A stretch of 64,000 bases of DNA from Helicoverpa zea (Eukaryota > Arthropoda > Insecta > Lepidoptera > Noctuidae): positions 1,612,001-1,676,000 of the forward strand of contig NC_061467.1 in NCBI RefSeq assembly GCF_022581195.2. Reading direction: 5' to 3'. Shown in pieces: positions 27,001 through 40,000 of the stretch. A model generated the notes under the pieces. The model was not told the DNA's origin. It did not search any database and saw only the letters and a list, made by a program, of their open reading frames with translations. Position numbers and translations under genes: made by a program. Numbering within the stretch: position 1 is the stretch's first letter; each line of letters starts with the position of its first letter.

Positions 27001-28493
27001 TGGGGGAGCTCCAGAAGCTTTTTAACGCCGTCCTGTTTGAAGGGAGAACTCCAGAGGCGTGGAGTAGGAGTGTTGTCGTCCTGTTTTTCAAAAAGGGAGA
27101 CAAATCCCTGCTGAAGAACTATCGACCCATTTCCCTCCTAAGCCACGTATATAAGCTGTTCTCAAGATGGATCACGAACCGACTTGCGCGAAGACTCGAC
27201 GAATTCCAACCACCGGAGCGGGCTGGGTTTCGGAGCGGATACGGCACCATAGACCACATCCACACAGTGCGGCAGATTATACAGAAGACCGAAGAGTATA
27301 ATCAGCCCCTGTGTCTAGCATTTGTCGACTATGAGAAGGCCTTTGACTCGGTTGAAATCTGGTGTTTCACTCTCGCCGCGCCCGACACTTGTCTGAACCT
27401 GTTTTTCGCGCCTCGTCCCGCGGAGCCTTGCGGTAAATAGTAGGCATTGGATTAACGATTAACGGACTTCTGCATAATTAACGGAAGTTAACATGTCCGT
27501 TAACATTTTTTAAAGTTAACTTAAAAGTTAATCCGCTAATCAAAATGTTAACTTCGTTAATTAACGATTAACGGATTAACGAGTTAATGCCCAGCTATGC
27601 ATAGTACATAGAATAAGGGGAAGGACATAAGATAGTCTCGAAAAATAAATGTCTACTAAAAGTATATAAAAACTGAACACAACTTTTACCAAACTTAAAA
27701 ACTAAAAAAATATCAAAAATAGACTCACGCCCACCTGCCGATCAAAGTAGTACTTCGCCCCCGCAAGGAAAACAGTAGCCAGCGCGAAAGACACCAGCAT
27801 GCCGAACTTCAAGTGGGGTGCCATCATGGGCGAGTGGTGGAGCCCTAGGGCTGCGGTCCGTAGCAAGGTGTCGGGGGTGACGGAGCGCGCGGCCGCGAGG
27901 CTGGCGATGGTCGGCTGCGGGGGCTCCGCTGGTATCTCCACGTATAAGCTCGGCTCGTCATTCTGCCGCCGCGAGGAGTGGACCGCGGGCATCGGTGGAG
28001 GCCTAGAGGATTAGTTTTTTATACCGTTCGAGTTCTAGTGTAATTTTTTTTTCATAAACGAAGTTGAGATGGTTATGTTTTATTCCTTATCTAGAATGCT
28101 AAGGCAATGTTAACTCAAAGTTGAGAGTAGGTAGGTAGTCAGTGCAATGCTGGATAAAGTCCTCCCCGCGTGGTATAATGGTATTGCCCAAATCCACCAT
28201 GAAGAAAAGCTTTTTGATTGGGGCCTTTGGCACATACGACGTGGCCCTTTCGTCGTTAAATGACACCCTCTCGCTATGGATGCAGCGTGAGAGTGTGAGA
28301 CTCTCACTGACTAAAACCCATCGTTCCTTCTTAAGCTCTTTATGTAATCCCGCAGCCCCGACAGGCTTTGGCCCTGGTGGGCCCTACTGGAGGCTACTTG
28401 GACCCTGGCGACTTACCCAGCATGTCGATGCGGGCGGTGCGGGCGGCGCGGCGGGCAGTCGACGGCGGCGAAGCGGTGCACGGGCGCCGCCAT
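24019..28493 (-). CDS. Small PPxY-motif membrane protein, four coding exons, unrecognised family
   Basis: Minus-strand exons in order: A 28493-28417, B 28002-27729, C 24916-24737, D 24192-24019. Splice phases agree and the sum is 705 nt, or 234 residues. I do not recognise the family. Exon B encodes LYVEIPAEPPQPTI, then a first membrane segment (FGMLVSFALATVFLAGA). Exon C encodes Gly/Ala-rich linker, a second hydrophobic segment rich in Cys, Val and Ala (GVVCAAVACVCGVGCALSLC), then a proline run. Exon D is Ser/Pro-rich and ends with PPPYKIAVLMPG and PPPPAYSSLS. PPPY and PPAY are classic ligands for WW domains such as those of Nedd4-type ubiquitin ligases, so both tails probably face the cytoplasm; that role is inference. 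Exon C's donor at 24737-24735 is repeated three more times in the array at 24343-24837. Intron B-C carries a 1.7-kb hAT-like element. Confidence 0.75.
24258..24342 (-). mobile_element. SINE fragment next to the coding array
   Basis: The phrases gatgtcctcctagctgatta, atcggctccggcggct and actgcgcaggacatatta match the body end of the tRNA-derived SINE at 34655-35021. The fragment abuts the 129-bp array. Confidence 0.65.
24343..24837 (-). repeat. 129-bp GC-rich tandem array (3.8 units) over PPxY exon C
   Basis: Units with period exactly 129 bp (tgcctgtcgc at 24351, then 24480, 24609, 24738) appear identical. Each holds, on the minus strand, most of exon C's 3' half, its cag|gtgagtgag donor, then a 19-nt spacer ending in actgcag. 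The period is 43 codons and the frame stays open through all units. Only the unit at 24738 is needed for the gene model. The array is very GC-rich beside AT-rich DNA. Confidence 0.9.
26085..26430 (-). mobile_element. tRNA-derived SINE, inverted, inside the hAT-like element
   Basis: It includes ggggtcggcttccagtctaa, actgccaaggatgttcaatg and, at the head, tgacctgggatcgaacccgc (complement of a box B). It belongs to the same family as the SINE at 11331. Confidence 0.65.
26655..27370 (+). pseudogene. RTE-type non-LTR retrotransposon reverse transcriptase fragment
   Basis: The open stretch at 26757-27440 encodes reverse-transcriptase phrases: LKNGKAPGEDGITTELLK, KNYRPISLLSHVYKLFSR, ERAGFRSGYGTIDHIHTVRQ and FVDYEKAFDSVE. 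These fit the RTE clade common in Lepidoptera. Only the N-terminal half of the RT domain is present: homology stops just after AFDSVE, before the catalytic YADD box, and the endonuclease is lost. It is a 5'- and 3'-truncated relic nested in the hAT-like element. Confidence 0.85.
28150..28412. mobile_element. Dispersed-repeat remnant in intron A-B of the PPxY gene
   Basis: The end gcagccccgacaggctttgg resembles in inverted form the repeat at 9465-9660. The rest has a short open frame without similarity that I recognise. Confidence 0.35.
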
Positions 28494-31025
28494 GCCCTTG
28501 CGCCCGCCCGCGCTCGCGCACACGCGTCCACGCGCTCGCCCTAAGAGACACCTTCATTCTTACTAATAGTACTTAGATACTATAAACAGGAAGATGACTT
28601 TGTTTTGCTTTAACTTTCTTACACTTAAAAAGGCTGGGCAGATAATGAAGTTTCTTACAGTTTCACAGTAAGAGGATTGGAGCGATTGAGATGAGTTGTG
28701 GAGGGGCTGTAAGCGGGAAGTAGCCACTGTTTGAAGCTACTGTTTGAAATATAATGATTTTTTACATTAGAGATGTTGGTGTGCTTAATCGGTCAAACAC
28801 ATGCAGATGCCTTATGTCATGAAATTCTCATAGAGTCCACTAAGTCAGAGTCTTAGAGAAGTAACTGTTATCCATAATTTGTGCCCCAAATATGTTCTTT
28901 AGTCAGAAAACACCTCCTTTTTGGGAAGCCAGTTCAAAACATATGTAATAAAAAAATATTGCAGTTGTCTTAACTAACAAATTGACTCACCAGCAGAAAG
29001 TGAAGATGGGACACGATGACGGCCGGTGTAGGCACACTGGCTGCGTTTATCTATCCAAAAATGCATTGGGACGCCTCGTCACTGGCTGCCAGAAGAATTT
29101 CACTAATTCACAGTAACTTCAGTGTATGGCACAAAGGACCATTGTAAGGTGTTGCTGTAAGGGAAAAATACTGTGTAATATATGTATAAGTCTTCTATTG
29201 AAGATTTTTACAGGCAGTTAAAAATGTTTGCCACAAAACGTAACTTTTATGTTAAAAGCTAGCAATGCTTGTTGTATAGTAAAGTTATTAATGGAACAGT
29301 TTTTAATTAATTTGTAACAATATCTAACAAGACCTGAGTGCAACTTAAAAATATTAAGTAACACTATTTTATGTCTATTAAAATTCTAATCTGGATTGTT
29401 AATAATATTGTACATATTTTATATCAGCCAATATAACATGTAATATAGGCAGTAAACAGTGTATTAAAGACTATTAGACTGTTTGACCCAGAACAAGTAC
29501 CTGGGAGTCCTGACCTACAGAGCAGACAGTGACCTATTTCTTAACTCTGTCACTATGTCACACCTACTATTATATCTTTAGCGATTTTTACAGACTACAG
29601 GAAAAAATAATTGTTCAAATTTTACATGTACATTTAGTAATATTTACTAGACATTTTAACTCACTTTTGTTATCTTTAAAGGTTTAAAATAACTGTTTCG
29701 TCGCATATTGAGGCGAAGATATTTGTATACATTTTGGAACCACTTTTGAAATTATTCAGCTACATCAAATAGAAGAAGTAAATCACAGAAAAATACTTTA
29801 CCTTTTTATCAACGTTATTTACACTTTAAAATCAAGTGACGGGTTAAGACCAGCTGGGAATTAATTATAAAAATTCAACTACTAATACATCCGTACATGA
29901 CTATTTTTACTGTATTTTCACACGGACACGGCAATATAAAACCTTCTCACTTATTATAAAATATATACACTATCTAAATTCATAGCTAATAGATATACTC
30001 ATACATAAATCGTACTAATTTCCTAAAATATAATAAAATAATATATCAATTCACTTTTGCACTTGACAGCCATTTGTGGGCGGGGTGCGCACTGCGCGCG
30101 CTAAGCAAAACAATCAGAACTACCAACCGCACCGTGCTTTACCAATCAATATGTATAAGTTACTCAAATTAATTATTAATAATTACAAAGCCCAGCATTT
30201 CATACCAGAAGATAGAAGTAAATAACATTTTGATGTCAATTAACATTTTGGGAATGTAAGAAGTTTGAAAAACCATTATAGCGGGTTTTACCATGTTGAG
30301 TATACAAAAAAATATTTTGTCTTATTTATTATAATTATTTGTAAATGGTGATTATTTATTTTCATTATCAACAAAGAATATTAAGCATATTATTTTAATC
30401 TATTTATAACACTTAAAGTCTCTCATTTAAATTTACCTCTCAAATAAATAGTCGTTTCCGGAAACTTCTAGACACTGACAATCGTTCAGAAATAACAATT
30501 TTTCAAGTTATGTACGAAGAAAAATAAAACATAATTGCATTAAATAATTACAAAATTATTGCAAATAACTTCGCATATTATCGAGACAGATTTTCATGGT
30601 ATCAGGTACTTTAGAAGAGGTCATCAAATAAGTAAATTAAAATTAATTCTCTATTTTACCTTGATATTTCTTAAATAATATTTGCGAACGTACCAAAGGG
30701 TATAAATATTGCTGTGGCCACGACGATCGAATCAATCTGTCAAAATAATCAAGTAGAGCTACGTTCATGTGTTGTAATTTTGAATAAAAATCGGATTTTT
30801 CTTGCATTCATACAATTTAAATACTATTGTGGTGTGAATTTTGTAATGATTGGTGCATATAAAGTAAATAACAACGTTGTTGTTTTAATTCTTGACCCAG
30901 TAGTGAGATTTAGTAAAAATACGTTGAAAAATTCAATATTGTCATGTTAAGGTGGATTTTGTGAGAGTGTATGTGAAATAATAGGTGTTTTCTTTATTAG
31001 TGTGTTGTAATTTTGTGAGGACAAA
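28494..31025. promoter_or_regulatory. Divergent promoter region between the PPxY gene (minus) and SPSB3 (plus)
   Basis: This segment separates two divergently oriented genes. A GC-rich island at 30070-30105 contains ggcggggtgcgc and gcgcgcgc in otherwise AT-rich DNA, a plausible promoter core (Sp1/KLF-like GC box). A possible 5' UTR exon of the minus gene ends at 28991 with a good donor (ctgctg|gtgagt on the minus strand), pairing with an acceptor at 28542/28541 just upstream of exon A. No further coding sequence is seen. Confidence 0.4.
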
Positions 31026-34000
31026 ATGCTGACATCAAGAGTGAGTGGTGATGATCGTCAGAGGGCAGCGAAGCCTTACTGCCAGTGTTCGACATCGACT
31101 GAGGGGAAACCTACACATTGGGAGCGCCACTATGGCTGTGCCTGCGGTGAACACTCTGACAGTAAAAACTCCTTGCTAGCTATTAAAAATTTAAGTTTGC
31201 TTATTGTAACTTTCTCATCTATTAACCATTCATCTTCTAAGTTCAAGTAATCATAACGTATAACAAGTGAATTGTATTCATTTGTGTTTATCTAATTAAT
31301 ATTAAACAAGTTTAGTGGCCTACTTGCTATCACTTACAAAACACCTAATGAAGTAGCTACCTCTCTGTTAAAATTCATTGTTTATTTATTTACTTATTGG
31401 AAAACCAACGGCTACACAAAACAATGTTGTAGATATATATAAAGAAACAGAAAGCCAATTATAGGTTTTCAAGGATAGTAGTGGAATAACACGCTTATAG
31501 CTAGGTTATCAACTGATCTATGAGAAATTAAAATTATACATAGTTACATATTACAAAGTTAAATTTTGAAAAAATCGTGATTTAGCTGCCTACAAACCAC
31601 ATCACTCTTGGTATTGAATGGGTCAAAAGAGTACTCTTTACACATGGGTTATACATGAATAAGGAGTGAAAATTCCAAACAGAGTGACTTATGAGTTGCC
31701 CTATTACATTTCTTGGTATTCCTTTCTCCTTCAGTCTATATTTTGTCCATTGTTGAACATAGACCTCTTCCATATCTTTCTACATCAGGTGGTCTTGTGC
31801 CCCTCTGAGTCCAGTGCTAGCTTGCATGTCTACTTCTCTTGTCTACCAATACTTTGGGTGGACAACAAAAACAAAGTCATGGTAACCTAGTGGGTAAAGC
31901 ACCAACCCAAACCCCACCAACCCAAACAAAAATTAGGTAAGCTTCCCATCTAAATTAATACTGGGTATTTAACACATTCGTGGACAGAACGAGATTAAAC
32001 GTCATCGTTCGAAATTAACGTGCAACGTGTATACACGTCCCGCGCGCATACCGCGCTCGGTTGTGTCATGATGTTTTGGGATGATGATGCTACGTACATA
32101 CACGTCGTATAATTTGTATGGACATTTACTGTGTCATTTTGGTACACAATCTAAAGTTGTAGTGTCCGCGAACGTGTTAAGAAAAATTCCAAAAAACTAA
32201 TTTATTTAAATCATATCATACCTATACATAAAATTACCTGCAGTTGAATTTTTTAAATAGCAGCAGATATTTTTTCAACATGAATTTTTTATTAAATTTT
32301 ATCGATAGAGTTGTCAATGGTATCTGCATCTAAAATTATTATCTCATGTTGCCATGCACACAGTATCATTAAAAAGTAGTAAAGGCTATCGAGAGTTCAA
32401 ATATCTGTATTTAATTAGTTCTGTAGAGAATGATGCAACTTTTGTGCGAGATTACAGCATGCTACAGCCTACTACTATTTATAACATGTTAATATAATGC
32501 TGCAAGGTCTATCTATACAGCTTATATGGATTATGGAGCACAGACCTTGCAGGGCACCATGCTTTATTTAATCTAAACCTTAATACATACTAACACAATG
32601 AAAAAGCAATTTTTTTTTGTTTGCATCCTACAGGATCTGAAACTAGTGAACCAATTTATAAAATTCTTTTACTGTCGGAAAGCTACACTCTTTCTGAGAA
32701 ACATAGGCTTTATTGTATCCTGGTACGGGTAGTACTTCCTACGAGAAAACAGCTATTCATTGATAAAGACTAAATACACTAAGCAATTTTCAATAAATTT
32801 AATGCTATGCATTTCTACTATCTAATAATGATAGAACTGTTAGCAGTTTTATGTAGTTTCAACTTTTAAGGTAGAATTCCGTGGGTCGCGGCTTACGCAG
32901 CCGCGCGCGGCTTACGACAGTCGTCGGCCGCGCGCGACAATAGTCAACCTATGAAAATGTATGGCGCCGCTGCCGAGGCTCGCGACAGTCGCGCGCGGCC
33001 GACGAATTTCGTCAGCCGCGCGCGGCCGTACGCTTCTCAACATGGTCTAGCGCTTAATAACATCTATAGAATTTTAGTAAAACCAGAATTAAATTGTTTT
33101 TTATTTAGTCGGCAAAACTTCCTTTTGTTTTCATTACAATACAAATGCTTTTGAATCAGTATTTGGTAGTATCCTTCTTCATTTCTACTTTTTAAAGATA
33201 GGGTCGATTGGTAATCTATTTTCATAATACAGCCACAGCAGCACGCCATCCTCCTCTTCTTCAAGGATATCAATTAGCACTTCGACTAGAGGGAACGGAC
33301 GAACAAAATCTACTAATTTCAACACAATGCCGCGCGCGGCTTACGAAATTCGTCGGCCGCGCGCGACTGTCGCGGACCTCGGCAGCGGTGCCATACATTT
33401 TCATAGGTTGACTATTGTCGCGCGCGGCCGACGACTGTCGTAGGCCGCGCGCGGCTGTCGCAGCCGCGATCCACGGAATTCTACCTTTAAGATTAACTAA
33501 TTAAAAATTAATAACAAACATAATCTTACACTTGAATTGTTTTAATGGGTGTCATTGTAATTACAATCGTTAATTGTTTGTAACAAAGATTGACAGAAGA
33601 CATTGTAACAAAGATAATAATGTAATTACACCCTGTAAAGGTTTATCATTATTAAAGTTTACATGAAATTGAGCTTTTAAATTTAATTTATCTCTACACC
33701 TATTTATTTTAACATCAAATACCTATCAAGTAACCGATTTATTCCCACTGTTTTACTGAATCCTTTTTAAATATGGAAAATCCTGAACATTGCATAACTA
33801 AATTCATATACATGGAATTTCTTGCCGGCTCTTCACCATGAGACCTACTCCTTGGAACTGTGCAACTAGTTTGCTGTTTTGAAAGAGCTTTCCTAGACCT
33901 ATTCAGATTCAGTAATGCTACAGATACCTTAAAAAATATTTTTGTTCCAGTAAGCGAATGGAAATGGGAGATGCCAAACACGCCCGCCCCCAGCTGGGTG

Positions 34001-37000
34001 CTGATGTGCCCTCAGAAGAAGCAGGTGACCTTCCACCCGTACTACAGTTCCGGTACCGCTGCCATCAAGGGAGACACAGCGCTGGTCAATGACTTCCATT
34101 ACTATTGGGAGGTCAAGATGCTGACGGAGCCTTATGGGACTGATATTGTGAGTTCATGTTTAGGTATTAAGCTAATTAAAAAAGTTTCATTTTTATTTTT
34201 CCAAAAGGCATTAAGATCATTCAACCTCAGAAATTAAAGATTATTGTTTAAATTTAGCTGTGATAACTAACTACGCTTTATTGTAAACTTTTATGATAAG
34301 ATGTCAAAAATATCATTTGCACTTATAAAGTTTATGGATACCAATCGTACCATATTTTTTAATGAACATAATCTTATCTATTATTTTGCGTGCTGTCTGT
34401 CTGGCTCAAGTATTTTGACTTTGATGAACGCATTAATAAAATGATTTATAGTATAGTACCTTCCAGTAAATAAAAATAGGTAAAACATATATGTTACGAT
34501 AAGCCCATTTTATCTTTTTAATACCGCAAAATCGGGGCGTACATTGCCCTATGAAAAATTACATATAGGTATGCGATCTTGTCTTGATAATGTATTCTAT
34601 GGTGCCAAATCCTCCTGATGGAAAATCCTGTGTGGCCCTTACATCAGCTCTGTAGTGATGATGATGATGTCCTCCTAGCCGATTATCGGCTACGGCGGCT
34701 GTTCTCATGTAAGGAGATTAGCCAACTACGCAGGACATATTATAGTGCACGAGCATTTGCGCAGACACAGGTGCACTCACTATTCCTTAACTCTCACAGC
34801 CCGATGGGACGGTAATCCGACACGACCGGAGAGAGATCAGGCGCAGGACCGACATTTACGTGCTCTCCGATGCACGGGTGTATCAATCACCAGCTTCCAG
34901 GCTCCGGGCTGCTTTGTGAAAGTCTTCTAAAACCCACAAAGCGATTTCGGCCCGACTCGGGAATCGAACCCGAGACCTCGTGCTCAGCAGCCACACTTGC
35001 GACAGCTAGACCACCGAGGCAGCTCTGTAGTAACTAATGACCTTCGATCTAAAATTGATAAGGACAAGAAACAGTACATTTCTTGTTACCACAGTTACAT
35101 TACGACTACTTTACAACAATCGTTGATTACGTTAGCATTGACCGATGTGAGATGGCAATTTCTACCTCGAAGTGTGGCTGATAACAGTATGATGGATAAC
35201 ATCGTACCAGATTGATCGACGACCATTGATCTACTACTTGTAAGAGTAGACAATATTTTGTAGAATTCGTGTTAATATGGGCGATACAATATTTATTTTG
35301 TTTGCTCGGCAAAAATTTGCGTCTGCAAGGCACAGGTTTATTTAAAGAAATTACAGGGACATCTAAAATCTGTTCGAGTTCTAAACTGCATCTGATTAGA
35401 CTCGGAAAAGTTGTCTGCCAGGAATTTCAAATCACAAAAAAACTTCATTATTTCATAAAGAGTTATTTTCTTAGAGATAGGAATAAAGTTCCTAATAAAT
35501 AAAACTGTTGAATTCAATGTCGGAAGTCTCTTGTATCTATGCAATATGAACAGTTCCACTTTGGCAAATCGCCACAATGCTGTTGTTGACCAACATTTAC
35601 ACAGCTCGACAGTCGACACGACACTACTGTTGTGTTTTGTTTTTTTAAACGGTTTTATTTAGCTTACCCCGTTTGTTTTACCGTCATTGTTGAAACATCG
35701 GTTAAAAAATCGGTAAAAAAACTTTTAAGTTAAACGGTTTTATCTTATCTGCACTGAAAACTAGAAAATAAAAAAATAGTTACTTACCTGTCAACCTACG
35801 TAGGTGGTCCCGGTCATATTAAACTAAAATAAAGACGTGGGGCCCATTAACTATTGCTGTAGTACTTTCTTCTAGAGGTATAATAGGTGTGGATTGCATC
35901 GACTTACTATAATCGTAACTGGAGATTTTGACAATCAATAATCAGCCGTAGCGGCTTCACCAGCGAACGCCGAGCTCATGATCTACCAAAGTATAAAGAT
36001 ATGCTTTGCCATAGGTAGGATTTCACAGGGCCCCCACTTTTTTATTTTATTTTAATATGCCCGGGACCACCTACGTAGGTTGACAGGTAAGTAACTATTT
36101 TTTTATTTTCTAGTTTTCAGTGCAGATAAGATAAAACCGTTTAACTTAAAAGTTTTTTTACCGATTTTTTATTTTCTAGTTTTTAGTATTTAATGAAAAT
36201 GCGTACCGAATATTCCTCATTCTATCTAATTCATTTAGTGTATCATTATTACACGGTCTCTTACCTGACAATTTATTACAATCTAATTCCTCAATACATA
36301 GCCCTTCCAGATACTTTTTTTTTTAACAACCCCAAAAATCATCACATGACCTCTCCTGCTGTGGGTCAGCAGCGGTGAGGGAGTGTCAGACTCTTGACTA
36401 GAAACCGTTTTGTTCCGTCGTAGGCCTTTTATGTACCAGGGCCGCGGTAACTCTTTCGAACAATCTCGCAGCCCAAGTTATTTTCTTAGAGATAGGAATA
36501 AAGTTCCTAATAAATAAAACTGTTGAATTCAATGTCGGAAGTCTCTTGTATCTATGCAATATGAACAGTTCCACTTTGGCAAATCGCCACAATGCTGTTG
36601 TTGACCAACATTTACACAGCTCGACAGTCGACACGACACTACTGTTGTGTTTTGTTTTTCTACAATTCCTTTAAATAGACCACTTGACCTTTTCTTTCAT
36701 TTTCGATGTATAAATAAGTGACTGAGGAATGAGTTGAACTGGTTTAACTAGCTGCTTGATTTCAATATTTTTATTTACTTCGATATTTTGATATTCTGCG
36801 AGAAGGGAGTGATTGCAGTATGAAAACGATTTCGCCGACCCCAAATAAAATTAGGAACAGGGCATTGAGAAGAAGATACTTTGATGTCGCATCTGCCTAT
36901 GTTCTAAAGTCTTATTGATCACTAGGTTATGGTCCCAGAGTCCCAGTATTCATAGAAAATGATCATGACGTCTTCCTCGCTGATTTATCGGTCGAGGCGG

Positions 37001-40000
37001 TTGTTATCCTAATATTATCCTAAGATTAATTTTATCCCAATCTCCTAAGATTAGCTAGCTGCGCAGGACACTTTATAATATTATAAGTAGTGCACAAGTA
37101 TTTGCACAGACACAGGTGCACTCACTGTTCCTTCACTCTCATAGCCCGATGGGACTGCAATCCGACTCTGTCGGAGAGAGGTCAGGCGCAGGACCGACAT
37201 AGAAAATGACATGAGCTGAAAATTCCCTAAATACCAAATTCTATATTTTTTTTACCCACGGTTCTTAATTACGTATTCTTTTTTCCGCAGATGGTAGGCA
37301 TCGGCACAGACAAAGTGAACATGGTAGACTCCTTATACACGTTCACCTCGTTCCTCGGGCGCGACGGGGAGTCTTACGGACTCTCGTACACCGGAGCCCT
37401 GCGTCACAACGCCTCTGTCAGTCGAGACAATGCCGGCTTCTGTAAAGGCAGCATTGTAGGAGTCAAAGTGGACCTCTGGCTGGGGACGCTGGAGTTTTAT
37501 CTTAATAGGAAGTCACAAGGTGAGTTCAAAATGTGTATTTGGCATATGTAGATATTACCTAAAAAAAAAGGACCTGTTATTCCAAACGACATTGTTTAGG
37601 CGAGCAAGGAAGATGATGATTATTGATCCGAAATTATTGACAATGCCTAAATTGCCAAAACAATTCGGGCCCATTACCAAAGTTTGATAACATTGAACAA
37701 GTTGAGGTAACGAGAGAGAATGAGAAAAATAATTTAGCAAAAGATGCAGTTATGATATGCTACCCTCCTTTTCAAAGTCGGCTAAGATCTAGAATGTGCG
37801 TCACTTACGCTGTAGTATTATTGTTTGTTTACATAAGTTGACACGTTATCAGCAGTACGATTCTAGCTGATAACAGTAACGTACTATGTACTGTCATTGT
37901 GGGTCATGTCTTACTAATCTATGTCTACAGATAATGTAGAATATTGTAATTAATGAATAACCTAGTTGAACTTTTGCCTACATAGGTACCCTTATAATCA
38001 AAAGCTTGTAAATGGGGGAAAAAAACCTTTTGTAAGCTAGGTACATAAAAGTGGTGATTTTTTAATAGTTTCCAGGACATAGGAATTATGATAGATAAGG
38101 AAATGCCTTATACGGTTGATCATTTTACTTGATAACTGATATGTTTATCTGATTGTGATCTATGCATACGATCAAGTTCAATATCACTATCAAGTATCGA
38201 TTTACCGTATGGGTAAATGGATAGTATCCGCATATTATGTTTATACACCGTGACTTTTTAGTCGTCTTACAAAGGTGGTCTACTCAATCTATCCGACATA
38301 AAATACTACTAGACATGATTATTAATTTTATAGCCTTACTTAATTAAGAAAAATGTTTACGTATCAAACGGTAGAAAGTAGGTACCTTCCCAACGCCCCG
38401 CGCTCCATTGATACAAGATTCGGGCAGCGCTCACAACAGGGTGTTCTTATAATCTACGTCATGCATCATAATAATGAATTTTTTTTTTTTAATTATTCAA
38501 ATCTCATAAATATTTTTTTTTTTTATATGAACGTTTACTAGTCATTGGATACATGAAGTGGGCTGCCGTTGTAAGACGACTAAAAAGTCACGGTGTATAT
38601 TCGCAGCAATTACAGTTTTTCAAGGGCAGTTCAGGGCAGTATCTCTGATACTCTTGTAAAAAAAAAAAAACATTTTAGGTTGAATTAATATTTTTCATTA
38701 AGAATTTAAAAATATTGCTCAAAAACGTACCTATTATTAATTTGATCAAAAACAGATGATGCATGACTTATTTTCATTTTATTATTCAAAATTATCCTCT
38801 CAAAAATATTCTAATCAAAACGTTCCTGACAATAGTTTGTAAATGCATGGCCTATAGAACACACAAACAATGCGTGTGTCTGTTCTATAAATTTACGCAA
38901 GAAGTCCAATGTGTCAGTTATCAGCGTGCATGGTACTGACCTTAAGCTACAAGTTAGCTATCGCTCTGATAGCGGCGACGTACAACCGCAGAGAGTGATA
39001 AATTGATAGATGTTTTAGTAGCATTATTAATTAGTAGGGTAGGTATGATAGAAATATTTGTTGGGTGACACAAAAAAATAATAAATACAGAAAATAGATG
39101 AATAAACAAAGCAGTAGATAAGTATAAGTCAATAATATATCAGCTAAGTATTGTTATTAACAAAGCAATAAAATAAAATATCTGACAAAGCAAAGAAAAT
39201 TCAAGAATTGCTTGTCGTTATTGTTTACTAGCTTCCGCCAGCGGCTTCGCCCGCGTGGTGTGTTGATAAAAAGTAGCCTATGTGTTAATCCAGGGTATCA
39301 CCTGTCTTCATACCAAATTTAAATCAAATCGGTCCAGCCGTTTTTGCGTGATTGAATAACAAACATACATCCATACATTCTCACAAACTTTCACATTTAT
39401 AATATAAGTAGGATATAAGTAGGATTATAATATAAGTAGGATTGATGATTGTGAGTTGACACATGCTTTGACTTTAGTCAAACTTACTGACGAATAAAGC
39501 CCTGTGTAAGTAAACAAGGGCTTATTTGAGGTCGTTTAAAACATTGTCGTACTTTATCTGATCAAGATAAATACCAATATAATTTTAATTATAGCTTTTA
39601 TTAATTTATAACTGTAGGTACTACAAAAATCTACATTCATTATCACTTTACGTCTAGGTATTGAACAATATCAACAATATTGTTTATAGTCTGATAATAT
39701 CACGAATCTAGTACAATGACATTATAAAGTCACTATCCTGATTCAATGAAGATCATCAAGATAGTCCAACTTTTATCAGATGTCCAAACGCCCTTAGGTT
39801 CATTCACCTCTCAAGCTTACTCGATTAATAATGTCAAGGTATTAAAAAGATGGCGACTTTGAAGTCCAGCAGTAGGACAAAGAACTCTTACCAAATATAA
39901 TAGAAGACAATACTTGTCAACAAGCGACAATGTCTTGAGGAAACCTGGACTTTTATATCTGATATCGTCACTCTGCCTCTCGTACACGTGGTAGGTAATT

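Larger units (their letters stand above)
25870..27599. mobile_element. hAT-like non-autonomous element with 8-bp target duplication
   Basis: The terminal repeats are catagctgggca on the left and tgcccagctatg on the right, followed inward by runs of gttaatcgttaatccgttaa and its complement. The 8-bp direct repeat catagtac flanks it at 25862-25869 and 27600-27607, as expected for the hAT superfamily. The interior consists of other elements (a SINE and an RTE fragment), with no hAT transposase. It lies in the intron between exons B and C of the PPxY gene. Confidence 0.8.
35461..36659 (+). repeat. 184-bp direct repeats flanking an 831-bp insert
   Basis: Positions 35461-35644 and 36476-36659 appear identical (agttattttcttagagatag ... 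gttgtgttttgttttt), offset 1015 bp. Between them lie an inverted-repeat element and a SINE-like repeat. The repeats lack TG..CA ends, so an LTR reading is not supported. An incomplete tandem duplication of about 1 kb fits. Confidence 0.75.

Noticed and set aside
34940..35021. Possible tRNA gene in SPSB3 intron 2
   Set aside because: The tRNA-like part continues into a SINE body repeated elsewhere in the window.
35461..36659. LTR retrotransposon with 184-bp LTRs
   Set aside because: No TG..CA ends, primer-binding site, polypurine tract, gag or pol between the repeats.
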